From Candidatus Aminicenantota bacterium (GTDB lineage: Bacteria > Acidobacteriota > Aminicenantia > Aminicenantales > Aminicenantaceae), in the NCBI GenBank assembly GCA_011049545.1, contig DRHQ01000052.1, positions 1-33,393 of the forward strand: a DNA stretch of 33,393 nt, read 5' to 3'. Positions 15,982 through 24,133 of the stretch are shown piece after piece. The notes below the pieces were generated by a model. That model ran no database searches, was not told the origin of the DNA, and worked only from the letters and a program-made list of their open reading frames with translations. The position numbers and the translations under genes were made by a program. The first letter of the stretch is position 1. Each line of letters opens with the position of its first letter.

Positions 15982-17304
15982 TTAGTTGGAAACTTTTATT
16001 TGCCAAGATTTGACTTCGTACAAAGCTCCCATTGAAGGTAGAATTTCAAGAGCTTCTAAAGCCTTATCATAGTGCAGTACTGTGTGTTTATCAAAAAGAA
16101 TATCTTTAGCTATAATTGCGCCAAAAAAACCGTCTCCTTGATCCAATTCCACAAAAGCATTAGGCGCATAAATTGCACCATAAAACTCAGAACCTTGGTC
16201 AATATAAATATCTCCTGTAAAGCCTGGAGTCCCAAAAAGCACAAACTTGGTGGGGTCTTGGGATAGATTGTTTATAGAAGATGTCAGGTCCATCTCAAAA
16301 CTTCCACTTCCCATAATTATTTGAAGCCTTGCGCCGACAGCTATATCAAGCCTTGAATTCTGGTCCATGTAGAAATCGCCTGTTATATAGAGGATAACAT
16401 CATCTTCAATTGTCACCACGGAGTTCGCTTCCATTGTAAAAGAGCCATATTGGCCGCTCAGGAAAATCGAATCCGTGCCGCTCATTGAATAATCGCCCAT
16501 CGATGTAAGGGTGCTAGGAGGAGTAATCTGAGGCAAATCTACTTCATAATCCAATGCCCGTTTTTCACCATCAATATTTGCTCCGGGATCGGTTATTATC
16601 ACCGATTCTGGATCGCTACCATGACCAGATAGTGCATCGCCGGCTAAATCAGCACTATTGTCCATATAAATAGCACTGAAATCGCCCGAGTTAGTTCCGA
16701 TATCTCCGTCCGAACCCACATTGCCAGCATTATCATAGTCTCCATTCCTGGTATCATAACTATCAATCGCTACACCCTGATCGATCATTATTCCATCTTC
16801 CGCAAAAGCTGCAAACTTAAAAGGAGGGTATCCACCTAACTTTGATCTTACTGTCCTGATTACTTCTTGATCCCCGACATAAGAAACTGTACCTCTTGAT
16901 TCCACTATAGGATGATCTGCATCGGGATCTACAATCCTTATCCCTACATCCCCTATCACATTCCCTCCAGCAGCCTGGAAAGAAGAAATGCCCATCGTCC
17001 GCAAGGTATCATCACCTGTCCAGCTTGAGATATTTCCATAATTCAATTCCCAGATTGCTCTTTCCACCCCAGCTTCAGCCAGAGAGAGGGCTACGGAGGA
17101 CTTGTAAGACTTAGTAGTGAGCCTGTTCTCAAATGAGAGTTGGTATAAAAAAGGAACAGCAAGAAGAAGCAAGACCATCATGATAAACATACCCACAACT
17201 AGGACAAAGCCTTTTTCCTCATTCTTGCTTTTATCAATCCCTCTTTTAAGATTCCAGTTTATAACACTTTTTCTTTTAGCATCACTGCATCTTGTCTTAT
17301 CCAT
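15982..17304 (-). CDS. PilX-like minor pilin with long beta-rich tail (pilX'')
   Basis: A 440-residue protein. A basic N-terminus ends in NEEKGFVLVVGMFIMMV, a class III pilin signal (cleavage after Gly32) with Val where most pilins have Glu at +5, as in PilX/GspK-type tip subunits. SLAEAGVERAIWELNYG then matches the paralogue at 18402-18920. Residues from about 270 repeat short beta units with Gly/Asp turns (YITGDFYMDQNSRLDI, GDIYIDQGSEFYGAIYAP, LHYDKAL), suggesting a beta-helix passenger. I recall similar tails under a domain of unknown function (DUF7305-type). I chose ATG 17304 over GTG 17313 because AGGTG overlaps that GTG. It is last in its unit, 23 bases after pilW'. Confidence 0.82.
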   Translation of the reverse strand: MDKTRCSDAKRKSVINWNLKRGIDKSKNEEKGFVLVVGMFIMMVLLLLAVPFLYQLSFENRLTTKSYKSSVALSLAEAGVERAIWELNYGNISSWTGDDTLRTMGISSFQAAGGNVIGDVGIRIVDPDADHPIVESRGTVSYVGDQEVIRTVRSKLGGYPPFKFAAFAEDGIMIDQGVAIDSYDTRNGDYDNAGNVGSDGDIGTNSGDFSAIYMDNSADLAGDALSGHGSDPESVIITDPGANIDGEKRALDYEVDLPQITPPSTLTSMGDYSMSGTDSIFLSGQYGSFTMEANSVVTIEDDVILYITGDFYMDQNSRLDIAVGARLQIIMGSGSFEMDLTSSINNLSQDPTKFVLFGTPGFTGDIYIDQGSEFYGAIYAPNAFVELDQGDGFFGAIIAKDILFDKHTVLHYDKALEALEILPSMGALYEVKSWQIKVSN

Positions 17305-17327
17305 TTTGCTCACCTTTTTTATTTTGG

Positions 17328-17951
17328 TTAATCAGATTTATTCCTCAGCTTCACTCCAGTTTTAAAGGTCTCCTGGAAGGTGCGACCCAACTGACTCTGG
17401 GTCGTAACCAGCGTAATATCCACGCTGGATACTTGATCGAAACTTGATACAGCAGAAAGATCCACACCTCCAGAGCTTAACTGAAAAGAACTAACTCTTG
17501 TGGCTATAGTTCTGCTGCTGTCTGCTCTGTTGCTAACCCCATCATTTGCGTCAATAATTCTCTCCAACCTGTTAGGATATTCAGAATTTAAACGATAGAC
17601 GATATAGTCAAACTGACTGTCAATATCGATTATAAGGCCATTCGAATCAATAGAGGAAACTTGAAGAATAAGACAGTCTGTAGAAGTTGTATAGACATCC
17701 CAGTTCGGCATAACCTGGATCGCTTCTTGCACATCTCGGGAGACATAATTAAGCACCTGCCTGTTATCCCGAAGTACATCGGACTTGGCGGTTCCGTGCA
17801 AAAAATACCGCTGTCCGGCAACATAGAGAGAAAGCATGGCCAGGATCATAAAAGAGACGATAGTAACGGTTACTAATACCTCAACAAGGGTAATACCCTT
17901 TGGCTGGTATTTTTTTGGCTTGAATCTTCTAGATTTCTTTGAAGTCATCAT
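17328..17951 (-). CDS. PilW-like minor pilin (pilW')
   Basis: A 207-residue prepilin-like protein. The class III signal KPKKYQPKG|ITLVEVLVTVTI is followed by the hydrophobic helix and a Glu at +5. Pattern NRQVLNYVSRDVQEAI after the helix is typical of PilW/GspJ-type proteins (compare MYFLSRDIKSIG in the gene at 24134). Size is near that of GspJ. The start region ATGATGA overlaps the pilV' stop, giving translational coupling. A second ATG three bases downstream is equally possible. It is expected to act in the tip complex with pilX', pilV' and pilX''. Confidence 0.85.
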   Translation of the reverse strand: MMTSKKSRRFKPKKYQPKGITLVEVLVTVTIVSFMILAMLSLYVAGQRYFLHGTAKSDVLRDNRQVLNYVSRDVQEAIQVMPNWDVYTTSTDCLILQVSSIDSNGLIIDIDSQFDYIVYRLNSEYPNRLERIIDANDGVSNRADSSRTIATRVSSFQLSSGGVDLSAVSSFDQVSSVDITLVTTQSQLGRTFQETFKTGVKLRNKSD

Positions 17952-18382
17952 TTTCTATTAATTCCCTTCCTGGTTATATAAGTGACAACTTCTTTCCGCA
18001 TCTGTTTTCCGCGGTAGGACCAGAGAACACTGACTGTTAATTTTTTGATGTCATCCCCTAAAGAATCTTCGATATTTACGGCTCCGCTGCTACTTTCCAG
18101 CAAAGAGAGACTTTCATTCGTAAAAGAACTGTCCAGAGTCAAGATATCATTAAAAGGCATATTTCGAATAAGTTCTAATTCTTTTTGAATGGACTGAGTA
18201 GCAATGACTGTTCGTCTCATTCTGGAAAGGACGTTAAAGCCATGGAGAAAGCAGCTAAGGAGAGCAATCAAAGCCACGCCGAAAATCACCATGGTGACTA
18301 AAACCTCGATATAAGTAAGTCCCTCTTCTCTTTTTTTTCTTTTGATGGCCGTTTCTTTTCTCTTATTTGTTGGTTTCTGCAT
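17948..18382 (-). CDS. PilV/GspI-like minor pilin (pilV')
   Basis: A 144-residue prepilin-like protein. A very basic leader ends in KKREEG|LTYIEVLVTMVIFGVALIAL, with Glu at +5. The post-helix region (TQSIQKELELIRNMPFNDI) is the usual PilV/GspI pattern. It starts 19 bases after pilX' and overlaps pilW' by 4 bases. It is about 20 residues shorter than the paralogous pilV at 25362-25856. Confidence 0.85.
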   Translation of the reverse strand: MQKPTNKRKETAIKRKKREEGLTYIEVLVTMVIFGVALIALLSCFLHGFNVLSRMRRTVIATQSIQKELELIRNMPFNDILTLDSSFTNESLSLLESSSGAVNIEDSLGDDIKKLTVSVLWSYRGKQMRKEVVTYITRKGINRK

Positions 18383-18401
18383 ATTATTCTCTCTCCTTCA
18401 C

Positions 18402-18920
18402 CTAGATAGTGCTTCCCTGTACACTAGATGCTGGCATTTGCTTTTGGGGAAAGGAGTATACCCAGTTATATCCACTCCTTTCCAATTCCACTCTGGTAGT
18501 CCTCTCCAAATACACTCTGGCAGCCTTGCCCTCTGCGAGAGGGCTGGTAAAGGTCACCCGACCGGTAGATTTCACCTGAGGATTCTCTCCATCAGGATCT
18601 TCGACTCTTATCTCGATATCCCCGATCACATCGCTGGCAGGAGCTTGATGAGAAGAAATAATCATTGTCCTCGATGCACTATCCCCTTTCCAGTTTGAAA
18701 TATCTCCATAATTCAGCTCCCAGATCACTCTCTCAACCCCAGCTTCAGCCAGAGAGAGGGCTGCAGAGTAATTGGCAGATTTATCAGTGACCTTGTTCTC
18801 AGGAGATGACTGGAATAGCTGCGGAACAGCAAAAACGAGCAAGAATGCCAAGAGGGTCATTCCAATAATTAGGATGGAACCATCCTTCCGACCCCTTGTT
18901 ATTTTTATTATTACTTGCAT
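18402..18920 (-). CDS. short PilX-like minor pilin (pilX')
   Basis: A 172-residue protein, first in the second minor-pilin set. RGRKDG|SILIIGMTLLAFLLVF is a pilin-type leader and helix lacking Glu at +5. SLAEAGVERVIWELNYGDISNWKGD and VIGDIEIRVEDPD match the N-terminal 190 residues of pilX'' closely, whereas the beta-rich tail is absent. It is therefore either a short paralogue or the truncated donor/recipient of a duplication. An AGGAGG site supports the start. Its upstream region contains the C9/C6 tract at 19026-19043. Confidence 0.8.
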   Translation of the reverse strand: MQVIIKITRGRKDGSILIIGMTLLAFLLVFAVPQLFQSSPENKVTDKSANYSAALSLAEAGVERVIWELNYGDISNWKGDSASRTMIISSHQAPASDVIGDIEIRVEDPDGENPQVKSTGRVTFTSPLAEGKAARVYLERTTRVELERSGYNWVYSFPQKQMPASSVQGSTI

Positions 18921-19025
18921 TTCCTTAGCCTCCTAATATCCTTTTTTTTGTATCTATTCTATTAGTCGGTTAAGAAGGCTAAAAATGCACCATCGTAAGG
19001 GGCGATTTTTAAGATGGTCTTTATA

Positions 19026-19043
19026 CCCCCCCCCATACCCCCC
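19026..19043 (-). promoter_or_regulatory. C9-ATA-C6 homopolymer tracts upstream of pilX'
   Basis: Nine C residues (19026-19034), ATA, then six C residues (19038-19043) on the plus strand, so G6 and G9 on the strand that encodes the minor pilins, about 105 bases before the pilX' start. Such tracts are prone to slippage and can form G-quadruplexes. A regulatory role is inference. Confidence 0.35.
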
Positions 19044-19370
19044 ACGACTAATCGGCTTAATGACCGGGTGAAGAGGTTCTTAGGAGAAAGGAATGAAGAT
19101 GAAGAAAGGGAAAGACAAAAAAGCTACACTTTTCATACCCCCTTTTTTTATTATAATGAAAATGGGGACCATAGAGATCTTATGTAGCAGTGAATAATGA
19201 TTAAGGTGGGAGTAGAAATGGTGAATGGGGACTAACCACTTTATTGGGACTGACTAACTCAATTATAGGGATTTAACTCATTAAATCCACATCAGTTTAT
19301 TTATAAAAGGCAAAAAATGGGGCCAGGCTCCGTTTTTTACATTTTTTTCAGTCATTTATATAGGATGAAA

Positions 19371-19814
19371 GGTGGGCTTGATGAATCAAGCCCCTACATG
19401 AGAAAAACCCGTACATAAGAAAAATTAAAACCATTCAGTTCATTTATATATTCAAAAAGGTGGGCTTGATGAATCAAGCCCCTACATAAGATATCAGGCC
19501 CCTACACCAGATAAACCAGCCCCTACAGAATATGGATCATGGAGAATTGGGGAATGTTCCTTTTAATGTATGGACTTTATTGGGGCTGCCAGACCCAATT
19601 GCAGGGGTTTAATTCATAAAAACCAGCAATTGATATAGACGATTAAAAAGGTGGGCTTGATGAATCAAGCCCCTACAAATGCAAGGGATTCGATTTAGCA
19701 AAGAAATGGAGGTAAAAACTGGGATTGGCCACTTTATAGGGAATTAATTCATTAAATCCGCATTAGTTTATTTATAGAGTTTAAAAGGTGGGCTTGATGA
19801 ATCAAGCCCCTACA
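19371..19814. repeat. four copies of a 28-base palindromic repeat
   Basis: Copies at 19371-19398, 19459-19486, 19650-19677 and 19787-19814 are identical (ggtgggcttgatgaatcaag, then ccccta and ca). Each contains GGGCTTGAT-GA-ATCAAGCCC, a 9-bp stem. Partial copies (cccctaca) sit near 19495-19530. Gaps between copies are 60, 163 and 109 bases and share an attaaatcc/agtttatttata module, so larger units were duplicated and then decayed. The unit resembles GTAGGGGC-type palindromes scattered through many bacterial genomes. It is not a CRISPR. Confidence 0.85.
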
Positions 19815-19896
19815 AATGTAGGGATCTTATTTTAGTAAAGAAATGAGGATGAAATTTGGGGGCTGTCCTCTTAATCGCAGTCCCCGATTTTATCTT

Positions 19897-22800
19897 TTAT
19901 CTAATGACCCTGAAGATTTCCCTCCAGGATCTAATCTTGAGTAAAGCACCGATCGCCTGCTCCAGTTTCTGGATAGTCGAGTCATATTCCTGAATATAGA
20001 CCTCTCTCTTTCTTGTGCCATCCGCAGCTCTCTCTCCTTCGCCAAACGTTACTGCTGCTCTTGTTTTTATGGCAAGCGCTATGCTTTCCTGGGGCCCAGA
20101 AGCAGTAACAAAGGCAGTTCCGCCTATCATACTTCCGGCTACTGTTTGGACGAATCTTGCATAAAGCTTCCCTACCCCGACTATGCTCTCGCAAGGATCG
20201 ACACTCTCTATACTTCCTGTCAAAGTACTAAAGTAAACGATATAATCAGCCACCTTGGGATCAGCCCACACTCTATCTCCACTAATGAAATCTCCCACAT
20301 CTTTTTCTGCTGGCAGGTTGAGAATGCTATCGTTACCGAGATACCACTCTACCTCAGGAGTAGGTGCATCCTTAAGAGCAATAAAAGAGTAGTCAGCATC
20401 ACTCGGAGCTCTATCGTCTCCACCTGTCCCGAAAAAGAGCCGGGGAATTGTTCCTCCTGTAACATAATTCATCCAAACTGCTGGTTTGCTTATAATCGGA
20501 TAATTGTTTGAATCTTCATAGATTACCACTGCTTCCCAGGAAGTGGGGTCTTGATATTCTATACTAACATCAACTTTCCACACTCTTCCGTCCAAATCTG
20601 CGACATAAACGCGATCTGCATGCCCATCCTGGTCAATATCTATTATCGAAGGAGACCCGGGAATGGTGTTAGGAATATTCCAGCCTAACCCAGCGGTGGT
20701 GTCCTCTTCCCCTGCATAGAAGCCCCAAAAATATTCTCCTGTCTCTGCATCTACAGCATAAAAAACATTGCCAACTGTATCACTCGGAACATTGTCATAG
20801 CCCGATCCCATAAAGGCAAGCCAGGCATCCTCTCCGTTCTTTCGGATTTTACCCACTACGGGAATAGACCAGGTCTCTCCTAAAAAATCATGAGTGAATT
20901 CCCAGAGCGGCTGGGGATTATCAGGATCAGTAATATCCAGCGCAAAATAATAGTTAGTTCCCCCTGCCAGGGCACTTCCGTTTCCAGATCCCTGACCAGA
21001 GATGAGAATCGTTGTCCACTCTTGGCTGGCATCTCCATTAGCATCTATATAAACATCGGCAACCATCGGACTCCCGTCCACATAAATATCTCTTGAAAAA
21101 TACCTCTCCCCCGTAGCAGCGTCGACTGCCCACATGTTTTTCAACTTGGGAAGAAGGTTATAAGGGATAAAGCCCCACAATTCTTCTCCTGTAAGAATAT
21201 CAAAACAATGAATCATTCCGTCATTCGCGCCTACATAAACTACTTTGCGTCTGTCAACCCATGTATTCAAAAAATCCTGGTATCCATCTCCCATTATAGC
21301 AGCCGTTCCATCTGGCGGACCGACGACTACGGGATTGGAGTGGTTGCTGTCTCCCAATTTCCAATCGCGTCCCTCTCCCCTTACATAATCTATCAGCCCT
21401 TCATTATCGTTGTTTACATCCTGTAGAATCGGACCCAAGGTACCAACACTAGAAGCAGTGAAGTCGAGTCTGCTTAAAACAGAATCCACAGGAGTAGCCG
21501 TGTATACTGTCCTACTGGCTGCAGAGCGGGCATCCAGAAGCTCCCCAACATCCCAGACTACCTCAACTCCAGAGGGAACAATCTCCCTTCCTGAAGACTC
21601 GGATAAATCAGGACGACTGACTGTCCTGAGAACAGAATAAGATGTAGATTCAGGAGTCATCCCGGATAGATCATAAGCTCTAAGGTGTCCTTCCCAGGAA
21701 GGAAAATAAAAAGTGCTGGCGAGAAGATACTTTTTTTCCTGACCGCCGTCATCAACATTCGTCACAACAACAGAGGTACGAGAGTATTCTCGTTTGTCAA
21801 CATGGATATACTCCATTTGTATCTCATCAATTAAAGGAGTATCAAAGGATGCGCCTGAAAATCCTTCTATCACATCCTCGGGTGCAGACAGGATGGCTTT
21901 CCACTTGAGCTTGGAGCCAAAGTGATTAAATGTATGAATTGGAAGATTGGTATAATTCTTTATATCATTAGCCTCAAAACTTTGAAAAAGCTCCCAATTT
22001 CTTCCATCATTATTAGATACATAAAACTCGACTTTAAGGCCATCTCTCGATTTCCCCCGGGTCCTCATCTTAAGATTTGAGATCTCCACCTTGGTTATCG
22101 CATAGAGCTCGGGGTCAAGTTCGGGTGAAAGATCAGTCGACCAGGCTTCTCCATAGGTAGTATAAACATTAGCTAATTCGTTTATAATCAGATAATAATC
22201 CCCAGAATCGTTGGCATCGGCAAAAATGAGATCAATATCTCCATCCTGGTCAAAATCAACGGATACGCCCATATCCACATCATGAGGAAAAGGTGTAATG
22301 GGCAGACAATCATTAAAGCATACCCATTCTAAATTTAACGGAAGACCTCCGCCTTCTTGAAGGCCCTTGTTTTCGAACATCCACATCCTGGCATCATTCC
22401 CAGCCCGCCATCTGTCATTGGCACACATTATATCGAGCCACCCATCTTGATTAAAATCTTCAATATTGGTTGTATCGGTACCTGTGCAGTCTGGATTGGG
22501 AATTGGAATTTCATGACGAGTAAAGTATCCTGTGCCATCATTCTCATAAAAAGCTAAATAGGGATAATCCTCAACTGAACCGGCCACGATATCTATATCT
22601 CCGTCTTTGTCAAGATCACCGGCATCGATTGAAGAGCCTTGCATCCCTATCGTAAAACCTGGTGATAGGTCATAATTTAGCTCGGATATGTCCCAATTAT
22701 TAATGTGAAAATTGGCTGCTCCGGGATTTCTCACCAGAAATATTTGATCCTGACTGATAACCAATACATCTATATCTCCGTCTTGGTCTATATCCACGGA

Positions 22801-23481
22801 GGTCAAGTGGTCTGCTGCCCATCGACAATAGATCCCGTCGCTCATGAATCTGTTTGTAAAATCCAAGTTTGGAGATTGATTGTGAGGATTAAAATCTGGG
22901 TCAGTTGCCGTTCCGACATTGATATATATGGCAGCCACAAATTGATCGTAAACTGCGTCATCATCATCATTCTTATAGAAGAAAAAATCGAGTAATCCGT
23001 CATTGTTGTAATCTGCCACAGTTATAGAAGCCGGTCCAACCGCCAGACCTGTCTCATAGACCTCAGTAGGATCTATCTCAAAAATAAGACCATCATCATC
23101 TATTCCATCCATATCAAGATCTTCAAATTTATTTCTCATCAGAATCAGTCTATCATCGTTGCCGATATCCAGACCAATCAAATCAGGATAGCCATCGCCA
23201 TCAAAATCACCCGCATCACAGACATAAATTTCTGATCCCATACCGGTAGGTGATGTAATCTCCAAGTTACCCCCCAACCAGTTCAACGATATCGGTCCAG
23301 AAGGCCAGTAGGCGACTGAAGTGTTGTCTATGTCTTTATAATCTTCGGTGTTGAAGTTTTCGGTAAAAATTCCCCCCAGATACTCTACGCATTCTTCTTG
23401 AGCCCAAAATTTTATAACAAAAAAGCAGATCAGTATGAATAGCGGCAAAAATAGCACCGTGGTTTTCTTTTTTTTAATCAT
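19897..23481 (-). CDS. pilY1: PilY1-like pilus tip protein with FG-GAP/VCBS-like N-terminal half
   Basis: A 1194-residue secreted protein with a Sec signal (about 1-27). Residues 85-430 carry seven DxDxDG-type calcium motifs, beginning at 92, 121, 157, 230, 289, 342 and 409 (such as DFDGDGYPDL, DIDQDGDIDV), in the spacing of FG-GAP/VCBS integrin-like blades. Residues 745-1090 are the PilY1/PilC C-terminal propeller: VVYVGANDGMIHCFD, GEELWGFIPYNLLPKL, VDGSPMVADVY and the calcium loop DIDQDGHADRVYVADLDGR (948-966). Classical PilY1 has a von Willebrand A domain at the N-terminus; none is seen. PilY1 sits at the pilus tip for adhesion, surface sensing and control of retraction. It lies 30 bases after pilX and ends its unit. 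Confidence 0.9.
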   Translation of the reverse strand: MIKKKKTTVLFLPLFILICFFVIKFWAQEECVEYLGGIFTENFNTEDYKDIDNTSVAYWPSGPISLNWLGGNLEITSPTGMGSEIYVCDAGDFDGDGYPDLIGLDIGNDDRLILMRNKFEDLDMDGIDDDGLIFEIDPTEVYETGLAVGPASITVADYNNDGLLDFFFYKNDDDDAVYDQFVAAIYINVGTATDPDFNPHNQSPNLDFTNRFMSDGIYCRWAADHLTSVDIDQDGDIDVLVISQDQIFLVRNPGAANFHINNWDISELNYDLSPGFTIGMQGSSIDAGDLDKDGDIDIVAGSVEDYPYLAFYENDGTGYFTRHEIPIPNPDCTGTDTTNIEDFNQDGWLDIMCANDRWRAGNDARMWMFENKGLQEGGGLPLNLEWVCFNDCLPITPFPHDVDMGVSVDFDQDGDIDLIFADANDSGDYYLIINELANVYTTYGEAWSTDLSPELDPELYAITKVEISNLKMRTRGKSRDGLKVEFYVSNNDGRNWELFQSFEANDIKNYTNLPIHTFNHFGSKLKWKAILSAPEDVIEGFSGASFDTPLIDEIQMEYIHVDKREYSRTSVVVTNVDDGGQEKKYLLASTFYFPSWEGHLRAYDLSGMTPESTSYSVLRTVSRPDLSESSGREIVPSGVEVVWDVGELLDARSAASRTVYTATPVDSVLSRLDFTASSVGTLGPILQDVNNDNEGLIDYVRGEGRDWKLGDSNHSNPVVVGPPDGTAAIMGDGYQDFLNTWVDRRKVVYVGANDGMIHCFDILTGEELWGFIPYNLLPKLKNMWAVDAATGERYFSRDIYVDGSPMVADVYIDANGDASQEWTTILISGQGSGNGSALAGGTNYYFALDITDPDNPQPLWEFTHDFLGETWSIPVVGKIRKNGEDAWLAFMGSGYDNVPSDTVGNVFYAVDAETGEYFWGFYAGEEDTTAGLGWNIPNTIPGSPSIIDIDQDGHADRVYVADLDGRVWKVDVSIEYQDPTSWEAVVIYEDSNNYPIISKPAVWMNYVTGGTIPRLFFGTGGDDRAPSDADYSFIALKDAPTPEVEWYLGNDSILNLPAEKDVGDFISGDRVWADPKVADYIVYFSTLTGSIESVDPCESIVGVGKLYARFVQTVAGSMIGGTAFVTASGPQESIALAIKTRAAVTFGEGERAADGTRKREVYIQEYDSTIQKLEQAIGALLKIRSWREIFRVIR

Positions 23482-23511
23482 TTTTTCACCCCGCTTCTTA
23501 TTTTTGTTTAA

Positions 23512-24123
23512 TTATGTTCCTGCCCGTTCAAGGACCAATTCTATTTCTAACCTTGTGGTCGTAATAGTGTTTCCTATCTCGACAGTCCCGATGCAGACCA
23601 AAATAGCATCGGAAGAGTCAGGAATTCCCCCTCCAGCCTCATCATCAATCAAAAACACAGTGTACCTGTAACGATTGTCCGGGCTGCCCTCTGTTTGAAC
23701 AAAGGTCTGTCGACAAAAAATAACATTTTCTAAATCAGAAGTTCCATCCCAGTCAGAATCAATCAGGTTCAGAAGTTCTATATCGCTCAATCTTCTAAAA
23801 TAATTATCCGATTGAGGATCATCAATCCCTGAAGGCTCAATGACATAATGACCGTCAAAATGAGCCCAATCGCCGATTGAAAAATACTCTTCAATTTCCG
23901 TCCAGGCAACATCAAACCCTGCTTCAGCAGCATTATAGGCCTGCTGTTGGGTCCGAATGTTTCCGGCAACCTTGGGACCGGTGGCTGTCACCTGGAGAAG
24001 CACAATCCCGACAACTTGCAGAAAAGCCAGCACAATGACGACAATAATCAAGGCCATTCCTTTCTCATGCTTCGAAGCCGGCAATGTCCCGTTTATTCTC
24101 GGAAAGCTCGTTTTTTCCCTCAT
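23512..24123 (-). CDS. pilX: PilX-family minor pilin
   Basis: A 203-residue protein with HEKG|MALIIVVIVLAFLQVVGIVLLQ, a class III pilin leader and helix without Glu at +5, as is usual in PilX/GspK. GNIRTQQQAYNAAEAGFDVAWTEI is the classic PilX N-terminal signature. The C-terminal part contains acidic loops. It lies 10 bases after pilW and 30 before pilY1, the order found in other type IV pilus minor-pilin operons, where PilX helps to connect PilY1 to the pilus tip. It is more typical than the two PilX-like proteins of the second set. Confidence 0.88.
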   Translation of the reverse strand: MREKTSFPRINGTLPASKHEKGMALIIVVIVLAFLQVVGIVLLQVTATGPKVAGNIRTQQQAYNAAEAGFDVAWTEIEEYFSIGDWAHFDGHYVIEPSGIDDPQSDNYFRRLSDIELLNLIDSDWDGTSDLENVIFCRQTFVQTEGSPDNRYRYTVFLIDDEAGGGIPDSSDAILVCIGTVEIGNTITTTRLEIELVLERAGT

Positions 24124-24133
24124 TTTATCCTCT

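Larger units (their letters stand above)
18921..19896. other. gene-free stretch of about 976 bases with repeats
   Basis: No ORF with coding character. From left to right: the leader of the second minor-pilin set, with an 8-bp inverted repeat (attagtcg 18961, cgactaat 19045) and a 6-bp stem accatc/gatggt (18989, 19013); the C-tracts; a hairpin aaaaatggggcc...ctccgttttt near 19313-19336; then a degenerate repeat field with four strong copies of a 28-base palindromic unit and related filler to about 19820. Confidence 0.7.

Noticed and set aside
19371-19814. CRISPR array
   Set aside because: Repeats are only four, gaps are 60, 163 and 109 bases, the repeat is itself a near-complete palindrome, and no cas genes are nearby.
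19897-23481. Dockerin repeats in PilY1 that would pair with the cohesin-like secretin tail
   Set aside because: The calcium motifs are spaced as propeller blades and not as two adjacent 22-residue dockerin repeats, so no direct cohesin-dockerin pairing is claimed.
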